A stretch of 13,303 nucleotides of DNA from Candidatus Gastranaerophilales bacterium (GTDB taxonomy: Bacteria > Cyanobacteriota > Vampirovibrionia > Gastranaerophilales > Gastranaerophilaceae), in NCBI GenBank assembly GCA_900548405.1, contig UNSJ01000050.1:1-13303 (forward strand), read 5' to 3'. Made by a program: the position numbers and the translations under genes. The notes beneath the pieces were generated by a model. It saw nothing but the letters and a program-made list of their open reading frames with translations. It was not told the origin of the DNA and ran no database searches. Below are positions 1 through 5,097 of this stretch, in pieces. How positions within the stretch are numbered: the stretch's first letter is position 1; the number at the start of each line of letters is the position of its first letter.

Positions 1-28
1 ATTAATTAATTTAATAAAGGTAGAATAT

Positions 29-1033
29 ATGTTATTGCCTAAGAAAGTCAATAAACAAATCAAAAAAATATTTATACAAAAACTTAAAGATATGTGTAAT
101 TCAAGTATGAATTTGGAGGATATAAAAGAAAAAGCCTCACAAATTGACATATCCGAAGAAATGGATATAGCAATGAAAGAAGAAGTTGCAAAATTAGGAA
201 AAAGAATTACGAAATCTATAGGTAAAATTCTTCATAATGAACACAAAAAGGTTAATAAGTTTGTAGTAAATCATTATTATAAATGGGGCGAATGCTTGAA
301 TTTATTTGAATTATTATATATTCTCTCTCTAAAATTTACAGCAAGATACTGTCAAAGAGTAAATTATATAAATGACGGTACAGATGAGCAATATGCATAT
401 GAATATCTTGCGATAAAAGAATTACATGGACGAGCCTGTCAAATTTATGCTGAAATATTTTGTTTAATAGAAAATGGCTTTGCTGATGGAGCTTATGCAA
501 GATGGAGAACTCTATATGAAATAATGGTGATTATAGATTTTATTAGAACTAATGGTGAAGTAGCTGCAAAAGCTTTTTATGAAAGTTCTTTTTTTGATAC
601 TCAACATTGTAACTGGGCAAAAGAATTAGATTGTTTTAAAGATTTAAAAAGAGTATCATTTAGAGCGATTGAAAAAACTTGCAATTTTGATAAAGGTTGG
701 ATGAAAGAATATCAGAATGCTTGTAAAGCAGTTCATGCATCTCCAGAAGGAACGTTTGGAAGAATTTCTAATAGAGAAAATGATATGCACTTTATTCCTG
801 TAGGCAGATGTGATTATGGAATCGATATTCCAGCAACGCATGCCTGTATAGCTTTATCTATTATAAATGCCCAATTTCTAACAATATTTCCTAATTTTAA
901 TACATTAGTAGAATTACGAATGTTATTATATTTAAAAAATGCGGTTATTCATTCTTTTGAAGAAACAGAACCTCAGATATTCAATAATACAACCACGCAA
1001 AAGATTACTAAAATTAATCCATATTTAAATTAA
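29..1033 (+). CDS. DUF5677-family protein (334 aa)
   Basis: Function is not established; the family is widespread in accessory regions. The ATG at 29 has AAAGG at 16-20 at good spacing. The first ~75 residues are Lys/Glu-rich and look helical. The core begins near residue 120 and contains the stretch AYEYLAIKELHGRACQIYAE, followed by a block around ARWRTLYEIMVIIDFIR, which I recognise as the conserved helical heart of DUF5677 proteins (long amphipathic helices with an R-x-L-x-E element). A second helical block near the C-terminus (LRMLLYLKNAVIH) fits the same all-helical fold. No signal peptide or convincing membrane segment is visible. It is followed 41 bp later by the interrupted methyltransferase on the same strand, but a shared role is not implied. 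Family assignment is fairly confident; role unknown. Confidence 0.75.
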   Translation: MLLPKKVNKQIKKIFIQKLKDMCNSSMNLEDIKEKASQIDISEEMDIAMKEEVAKLGKRITKSIGKILHNEHKKVNKFVVNHYYKWGECLNLFELLYILSLKFTARYCQRVNYINDGTDEQYAYEYLAIKELHGRACQIYAEIFCLIENGFADGAYARWRTLYEIMVIIDFIRTNGEVAAKAFYESSFFDTQHCNWAKELDCFKDLKRVSFRAIEKTCNFDKGWMKEYQNACKAVHASPEGTFGRISNRENDMHFIPVGRCDYGIDIPATHACIALSIINAQFLTIFPNFNTLVELRMLLYLKNAVIHSFEETEPQIFNNTTTQKITKINPYLN

Positions 1034-1074
1034 AAATATATCAATGCCTAAATTCTTTCATGAAGGAGTAAATC

Positions 1075-1647
1075 ATGAAAGAAAGTTTATTTATAAACTT
1101 AGGTGCTAGTAACCATTAAAAGAATGAAAGACAAGCAGAAGATTATTATGCCACCGACCCCATTGCAGGTGAATTATTGTTACAGGTAGAACCAGATTTA
1201 AACAACATTTGGGAATGTGCTTGCGGTGAGGGACATTTAGCTAAAGTTTTTGATGAAGCAGGTAAGTTAAGAAAAGCAACCGACCTTATTGATAGAGGTT
1301 ATGGAAATGTAGAAGATTTTTTATTAAATACAGAACCATACCACAATGGGGATATTGTTACAAATCCGCCGTATAAATACGCTCAGGAATTTGTAGAACA
1401 CGCACTAAGCAAGGTAGATGAAGATAGAAAAGTTTGTATGTTTTTAAAAGTTCTGTTTCTTGAAAGTCAAACCAGAAAGGAATTATTTACAAAATTTCCG
1501 CCGAAAATAATCTATATATCAAGTAGTCGTATAAATTGTGCTAAGAACGGTGATTTTATTACATATAATTCCAGTGTCATCGCTTATGCTTGGTATGTGT
1601 GGGTAAAAGGCTACAAAGGTAAAACGGTGGTAAAATGGATAAATTAA
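1075..1647 (+). pseudogene. Phage-type DNA adenine methyltransferase, interrupted by an in-frame TAA
   Basis: Reading from the ATG at 1075 (GGAG at 1065-1068) gives MKESLFINLGASNH, then TAA at 1117-1119, then in the same frame KNERQAEDYYATDP and the rest of the protein to 1647. The sequence on both sides of the stop belongs to one conserved N-terminus of phage-type methyltransferases (GASNH...ER...DYYATDP), so the stop looks like a nonsense change in a gene of 190 codons. The body has a SAM-binding motif (WECACGEGHLAKVF) and the catalytic NPPY motif (DIVTNPPYKYA), typical of amino-methylating N6-adenine or N4-cytosine DNA methyltransferases. No in-frame ATG occurs shortly after the stop; a TTG at 1177 could restart translation but would drop the conserved YYATDP block. 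Read-through is conceivable, but inactivation is simpler. The intact family serves phages and mobile elements as an orphan methylase. Confidence 0.8.
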
Positions 1648-1748
1648 CATTGATATTATTTATGAAATATACACTAGAATGCTCGTTATGGTGCATTAGT
1701 TTCATAATAGTCGTTGAAGTTGTCTATTACTTATCTACGTTTGCTTAG
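1635..1748 (+). CDS. Possible small single-pass membrane peptide (37 aa)
   Basis: An ATG at 1635 opens a 37-residue frame overlapping the last 13 nt of the methyltransferase gene in another frame and ending TAG at 1748, which overlaps the convergent HTH gene by 14 nt. The peptide has a short N-terminus (MDKLTLILFMKY) and a hydrophobic run (CISFIIVVEVVYYL) that could span a membrane. The upstream GGTGG is a poor but possible ribosome site, and overlap with the upstream gene would permit translational coupling. It fills an otherwise unexplained gap exactly. No family is recognised. It could be chance, since short hydrophobic frames are common in AT-rich DNA. Confidence 0.35.
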   Translation: MDKLTLILFMKYTLECSLWCISFIIVVEVVYYLSTFA

Positions 1749-2028
1749 AATTTTTATCATGCCCCTCTATCGGGGGTTTCGGAACAAATTTAAGTTCGTA
1801 TCCAAATAATTCAGCAATATCCATGAGTTCTGTAACCTTGAAGGATGAGCGTGCAAGTTTATTTAATAAATTAGAATCAGAAGCGGAACGACCATAAGTT
1901 TCATTTAACATTCTAGCCAATCTATATACAGATGTATTCTGTTCTTGTAAAAAGTCTTTTACAAGCCTTCTGGCTTGTCCTTTTCGTTCTTCTGTTGCTA
2001 TGTATTTTGGTGTTTCAGGATTTGTCAT
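1735..2028 (-). CDS. Small HTH transcriptional regulator (97 aa), probably a repressor
   Basis: The protein contains a helix-turn-helix with the pattern SVYRLARMLNE...SDSNLLNKLARSSFKVTELMDIAELFGYEL, roughly residues 33-80. The S-N-L-x-N-K-L-x-R-x-S-F segment resembles the DUF6471/Cro-like regulators of phages and plasmids. The N-terminus is charged and the last ~17 residues (PKPPIEGHDKNSKQT) look disordered. The start ATG (2026-2028) is preceded on the minus strand by GGTGAGG. The gene is transcribed divergently from the phage-like gene at 2183. The 155-bp gap between them holds two inverted copies of a candidate operator, one over each promoter, which is the usual layout for an autoregulated repressor controlling a mobile-element module. 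HTH call confident; target inferred. Confidence 0.8.
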   Translation of the reverse strand: MTNPETPKYIATEERKGQARRLVKDFLQEQNTSVYRLARMLNETYGRSASDSNLLNKLARSSFKVTELMDIAELFGYELKFVPKPPIEGHDKNSKQT

Positions 2029-2045
2029 ATTTACCTCACCTTATT

Positions 2046-2074
2046 AGTATAACACTATTTTTTATTTATATCAC
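2046..2074 (-). promoter_or_regulatory. Candidate promoter of the HTH gene
   Basis: On the minus strand, GTGATA (2069-2074) and TATACT (2046-2051) are separated by 17 bp, and the -10 lies ~18 bp upstream of the HTH start codon. The -35 is overlapped by the left operator copy at 2073, which would let the regulator repress itself. Pattern match only. Confidence 0.5.
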
Positions 2075-2150
2075 GTTATCGTAAAGTTTTGTGTCGAGAA
2101 TTAAAAAGAAACATTGACAAAAACAAAATGTCGATACATTATGATAACGT
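2073..2150. promoter_or_regulatory. Inverted pair of candidate operators between divergent genes
   Basis: The 14-mer starting at 2073 on the plus strand reads ACGTTATCGTAAAG. The minus strand ending at 2150 reads ACGTTATCATAATG, matching at 12 of 14 positions, with the first eight bases identical. The two copies lie in opposite orientation. The left one overlaps the -35 of the HTH promoter; the right one abuts and overlaps the -10 of the rightward promoter. The position and symmetry suggest binding sites for the adjacent HTH protein. Inference from arrangement; binding not shown. Confidence 0.6.
2114..2142 (+). promoter_or_regulatory. Candidate promoter for the 2183-3298 gene set
   Basis: A perfect TTGACA at 2114-2119 is followed after 17 bp by CATTAT (2137-2142). 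This is upstream of a strong AAAGGAG ribosome site and the ATG at 2183. The right operator copy (2143-2150, extending into the -10 on the other strand) would block it. Likely drives the small genes and the serine recombinase. Confidence 0.65.
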
Positions 2151-2182
2151 AAGGTATTAAACAAAAGAAAGGAGACCAAATT

Positions 2183-2476
2183 ATGGCAACACAAGTAATT
2201 ACAACTAACATCAATCTAGAAGATAACGCAAAAGTTATCAAATCCATTGACTCAAAGATAGCTGAATTAAAAGAGCTTAGAGATGAGAAGATAGCGGAAG
2301 TTAAAGACATTATGAACAAAGCTAATGTTCTTGAACTTCAAGCAGGGGCATTTACTTTTAAAATGCAAGAAATTACAAGAAACAATGTAGATACTAAAAC
2401 CTTAAAAACAAAATATGCTGAACTCTACAAGGCATTATTAAAGGTTAGCAGTTACATGAAATTTGAAATTGTGTAG
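2183..2476 (+). CDS. Phage-like coiled-coil protein (97 aa), function unknown
   Basis: The start is fixed by AAAGGAG about 10 bases before the ATG. The N-terminal half (residues ~12-50, VIKSIDSKIAELKELRDEK) is a charged helix likely to form a coiled coil. The C-terminal half runs from a Gly-containing turn (LQAGAFTFKMQEITRNN) through KTLKTKYAELYKALLKVSS to the closing motif YMKFEIV. That pattern, a short beta element followed by K-x-x-Y-x-x-L/Y-Y-K and a final aromatic-beta tail, resembles small phage proteins found beside recombination genes such as YqaJ-type nucleases. The link is by resemblance only. It is the first gene after the repressor-controlled promoter, as early phage genes often are. 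The TAG stop uses the first G of a ten-G run. Confidence 0.6.
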   Translation: MATQVITTNINLEDNAKVIKSIDSKIAELKELRDEKIAEVKDIMNKANVLELQAGAFTFKMQEITRNNVDTKTLKTKYAELYKALLKVSSYMKFEIV

Positions 2477-2499
2477 GGGGGGGGGATTATTCCCCCTTT
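2476..2499 (+). terminator. G10 tract and GC hairpin, possible attenuator
   Basis: Ten consecutive G (2476-2485) are followed by ATTATT, then five C (2492-2496) and TTT. GGGGG/CCCCC with a six-base loop forms a short strong stem followed by only three T, so termination would be partial. It sits between two genes expected to be co-transcribed. The G run is also a likely site of replication slippage or assembly error. Confidence 0.4.
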
Positions 2500-2519
2500 G
2501 AATAACAAGGACTTAAACT

Positions 2520-2702
2520 ATGGAAAGAAAAATAAAAATATTAATTGATTACTTATATGCATTTAGCGATAACTTGACAAAAGCTGAAACTCAAAGGATT
2601 TTAAAGAGATTACAGGCTTGCGGGGGTAAAAAAATGACTTTTGGTAATCAGAAAGTTGAATTAACTAATGAATTTATTAAATCAGTACAGGGAGTTTGTT
2701 AA
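2520..2702 (+). CDS. Small hypothetical protein (60 aa)
   Basis: A compact frame with an ATG at 2520 preceded by AAGGA (about 8 bases upstream) and ending TAA at 2702, two bases before the recombinase start codon. The N-terminal ~30 residues look like a helical pair (IKILIDYLYAFSDNLTKAET then RILKRLQACGG), and the C-terminus (GNQKVELTNEFIKSVQG) could be a further strand and helix. I recognise no family. Its tight placement between the coiled-coil gene and the serine recombinase, all in one orientation, supports it as a genuine co-expressed gene of the repressor-controlled module. Confidence 0.55.
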   Translation: MERKIKILIDYLYAFSDNLTKAETQRILKRLQACGGKKMTFGNQKVELTNEFIKSVQGVC

Positions 2703-2704
2703 TT

Positions 2705-3298
2705 ATGGGAAAGACCTTTGCATATATAAGAGTTTCCACAAGGGAACAGAAGGAAGATAGACAAATAGACAGCCTTCAAGGCTTAAATGTTGATGAAATC
2801 ATAGTTGAAAAAGCTTCTGGTAAAAATTTTATTAGCAGGGAAAAGTATCAAGCAATGAAAGCTCAATTAAGAAATGGTGATTTAGTTATAGTAAAAAGCA
2901 TTGACCGCTTCGGTAGGAATTACAAACAAATATGCTCGGAATGGGAAAGCCTTATAAATATGGGTATAGATATTCAAGTCCTTGATATGCCAATCCTTAA
3001 CACTCGTGATAATCAAAACGGCTTAACAGGTCGACTGATAACAGATATTGTTTTAAAGTTGCTCGGTTATGTCGCAGAGCGTGAGCGTACAAATATTAAA
3101 ACAAGGCAAGCTGAGGGAATCGCATCAGCTAAATCAAGAGGGGTTAAATTTGGAAGACCTAAAACTGAATTACCAAAAGATTTTCTAAGGTGCTACGAAC
3201 TTTACCAACAAAAATTGATTAAGGTTAAAGATGTTATGTCTATGTGCAATATTGCGAAAAGTACATTTTACAAATACGCAGAGTCCATAAAATGTTAG
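2705..3298 (+). CDS. Small serine recombinase, resolvase/invertase type (197 aa)
   Basis: It catalyses site-specific DNA recombination through a phosphoserine-type DNA link. The N-terminus MGKTFAYIRVSTREQKEDRQ holds the catalytic Ser at residue 11 in the Y-x-R-V-S motif. The conserved SIDRFGRNYKQI block (VKSIDRFGRN) supplies active-site arginines. The E-helix region (LLGYVAERERTNIKTRQAEG) and the FGRP hinge follow, then a C-terminal HTH (VKDVMSMCNIAKSTFYKYA). Total length is normal for Tn3-resolvase/Hin-like enzymes. I chose the ATG at 2705, preceded by GGGAG at 2690-2694, over a TTG at 2696 that would overlap the upstream gene. It closes the repressor-controlled module and could resolve multimers, invert a segment or move an element. 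A 34-bp dyad lies 67 bp downstream. Confidence 0.9.
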   Translation: MGKTFAYIRVSTREQKEDRQIDSLQGLNVDEIIVEKASGKNFISREKYQAMKAQLRNGDLVIVKSIDRFGRNYKQICSEWESLINMGIDIQVLDMPILNTRDNQNGLTGRLITDIVLKLLGYVAERERTNIKTRQAEGIASAKSRGVKFGRPKTELPKDFLRCYELYQQKLIKVKDVMSMCNIAKSTFYKYAESIKC

Positions 3299-3364
3299 GT
3301 GTGTTTCATGTACCAAAATCACAAAAATTTTATCTCTAAAATGGTTAATTTTTCGGATACGCTA

Positions 3365-3398
3365 ATAGTCCACAAAAAGTACACTTTTTATAGACTAT
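3365..3398. repeat. 34-bp imperfect inverted repeat, candidate recombinase site
   Basis: The left arm ATAGTC-CAC-AAAAAGT and right arm ACTTTTT-ATA-GACTAT are 16 bp each and pair except at two of the three middle positions, around a central AC (3381-3382). It lies between the convergent ends of the recombinase gene and the long minus-strand operon. There is no T run on either side, so it does not look like a simple intrinsic terminator. Two half-sites around a central dinucleotide is the architecture of small serine recombinase crossover sites. A bidirectional terminator or regulatory dyad remains possible. Confidence 0.5.
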
Positions 3399-3406
3399 AG
3401 AAATCT

Positions 3407-4342
3407 TTAAAATTTTTCTTCAATTATTCTAACTGGGTAAGAATTTCCTTTTAATTCATTATACAGAGCTTCAGCACTTGTTTTGTCATTAAAAGTACCT
3501 AAGAGCAATGTAAAATTATTTACTCCAGATTGCCAAATAGTAGGTGAAATACTTTTATCAGAAGTTACAATAAGTTTTCTTGCTAACGCTGCTTGTTCTT
3601 TGGTTGCGAAATAACCAACAACTACTTTATACTTAATGTTATCTACTGGGGTTTCAGGTTTAGGGCTTGGTTCTTTATCTATTGAATTAGTTTGTGGTTT
3701 TGATTGTGTTGTGGTTTGTTTGTATGTCGGTTTTATGGGGCTTAAACTTACTTGATAAGATGATTTTGGTTGAGCATTACCCCAGTATGAATCCGTATTA
3801 CCTTCAAAATATATTCTAAATGTCAAAGTTTCATTATTATAACTTTCTGGCAATGGCTCATAAGGCATTCCATCTTCAATTGCATATTTCATAACAGTAG
3901 TATTTGCATTGCTAAATCCGATTTTTTCAAATTCGGGAAATGTTACATTACCGTATTTATCAATTTTTACTTCAAGAGAATTATTATCAATCAAAAAACT
4001 TTCTTGTTCAGGATGCCAGTTTGGTTTCACTTTTGAAATAAATTTATTTTTATATGCTTTTATACCTGCAACTCTTTCAGCTTCAGTATAGGTTTTCTGT
4101 TCTGGTTTAGTTTGTTGTTCTGCATTTTCAGCAGGTTTTTCATTGACAATATCTTCTAAATTACGCTCTTGTGTAGGTTGTTGATATGTAGTATTAGCAT
4201 TATGACTAGAACTAATGATTGCAATAATAATTGCAAATCCGACAATAACACCAGCCATAATTAAAAAAGCCCTGTAATTATTATTGGATGTTTGTTTTGA
4301 TTCTCCGTAATATATTTGCTCTTTAAACTTTTTATCTAACAT
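3407..4342 (-). CDS. Membrane protein with TolA/TonB-C-like and SPOR domains (311 aa)
   Basis: A short cytoplasmic N-terminus precedes one membrane segment at ~24-45 (FLIMAGVIVGFAIIIAII). A Gln/Pro/Glu-rich linker follows, then a folded segment at ~95-185 (YKNKFISKVKPNWHPEQ...VKIDKYGNV...LTFRIYF) resembling the C-terminal domain of TolA/TonB-type proteins. A second Pro/Thr/Gln linker leads to a SPOR domain at ~237-309 (YKVVVGYFATKEQAALAR...FTLLLGTFNDKTSAEALYNELK). SPOR domains bind peptidoglycan lacking stem peptides, so the protein probably spans inner membrane to cell wall. This combination points to a diderm envelope. It is the last gene of the operon, starting one base after the nuclease stop codon, with its ribosome site (AAGGA) inside the nuclease 3' end. 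Unlike three other operon products it ends VRIIEEKF, without the GRxIDx tail. Domain calls good; role inferred. Confidence 0.8.
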   Translation of the reverse strand: MLDKKFKEQIYYGESKQTSNNNYRAFLIMAGVIVGFAIIIAIISSSHNANTTYQQPTQERNLEDIVNEKPAENAEQQTKPEQKTYTEAERVAGIKAYKNKFISKVKPNWHPEQESFLIDNNSLEVKIDKYGNVTFPEFEKIGFSNANTTVMKYAIEDGMPYEPLPESYNNETLTFRIYFEGNTDSYWGNAQPKSSYQVSLSPIKPTYKQTTTQSKPQTNSIDKEPSPKPETPVDNIKYKVVVGYFATKEQAALARKLIVTSDKSISPTIWQSGVNNFTLLLGTFNDKTSAEALYNELKGNSYPVRIIEEKF

Positions 4343-4343
4343 A

Positions 4344-5087
4344 TTATATATCTATCCTTCTGCCGTGTTTATTACCACTTGAAACATAATCATTTTGCGG
4401 TTGTTGATTGATTTGCATACTCATTTGTATGATGTCATCTAGGTTTAAGACTTTAAAATTTGGTTTGTTGCTTATAAAATCTGCCCCTGCTTGCGTAATT
4501 CCAGATGAAGCTACTAAAATTACCTCATTAGCTTGAAAATCTTCTCTACAGCCCCACAAAGCTCTTATAGGTTCGGGCGGTACTGGGTTTCTGTAATGTT
4601 TACATTGGACTATTGCTCTATAACCTTCCTGCTCCACAATAATATCTACTCCGCCATCACCTGACCCTTTTGTTACTGTTGCTTTATACCCGTTTAGAAT
4701 AAATATTTTAGCTACTTCCTGTTCAAACTGCCAACCGTCTAAATTCCACCACCATGAGTGTTCAGCCCAGTAACTTGAATTTCTTTTTAATTGATTTTGC
4801 GAAAACTGGCTGTATGGGCTGCCATTAAACAAATGACTCCAGTAAACGCAAAAGACGATAAAACTTACCAGACAACTCCACCAGAAAACAGAATACGGTA
4901 AAACTTTGGTATCGCCTAAATAGTAAAGGAAGTAATTAAAGCCACCAACAAAGCCTACTGATAATATACATTCTTTCCACAGTCCATGTTTACTAACTTC
5001 GATTAAGAATTTTGTAGTTAAACCTATCAAAGCAATCAATGCGGTTATTAAGTTGTAAAAATCTCTGTAATCTGATTTCCGTGCCAT
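4344..5087 (-). CDS. Membrane-anchored Mrr-type restriction endonuclease (247 aa)
   Basis: Three hydrophobic segments (~12-30, 40-58, 64-84) form an N-terminal membrane domain. The cytoplasmic part, ~118-222, is a PD-(D/E)xK nuclease of the Mrr catalytic family: Glu122 in WQFEQEVAKIF, GDGGVD with Asp148, and QCK (Gln161, Lys163) make up the expected active site. Later elements (VILVASSGITQAGADFI) also match the family, so the enzyme looks intact. Mrr nucleases cut modified or foreign DNA; anchoring one to the membrane would restrict it to DNA near the envelope. The flexible C-terminus (from ~226, Gln/Asn-rich) ends GNKHGRRIDI, matching the tails of the TPR protein and the ATPase. It starts 10 bp after the TPR gene, with AAGGAG in that gap. 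The family is confident; that it serves as a defence effector is inference. Confidence 0.85.
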   Translation of the reverse strand: MARKSDYRDFYNLITALIALIGLTTKFLIEVSKHGLWKECILSVGFVGGFNYFLYYLGDTKVLPYSVFWWSCLVSFIVFCVYWSHLFNGSPYSQFSQNQLKRNSSYWAEHSWWWNLDGWQFEQEVAKIFILNGYKATVTKGSGDGGVDIIVEQEGYRAIVQCKHYRNPVPPEPIRALWGCREDFQANEVILVASSGITQAGADFISNKPNFKVLNLDDIIQMSMQINQQPQNDYVSSGNKHGRRIDI

Positions 5088-5097
5088 GTTTAGCTCC

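Noticed and set aside
1117..1119. Stop-codon recoding to explain the interrupted methyltransferase
   Set aside because: TAA terminates many genes in this window, so it cannot generally be read as an amino acid.
2476..2485. Phase-variable reading frame at the G10 run
   Set aside because: The stop codon TAG ends on the first G, so slippage in the run does not change the upstream protein, and the next gene starts 34 bp later.
3365..3398. Dyad as a plain rho-independent terminator
   Set aside because: The arms are AT-rich and no T run follows on either strand, so the recombinase-site reading is kept as the better guess, with low certainty.
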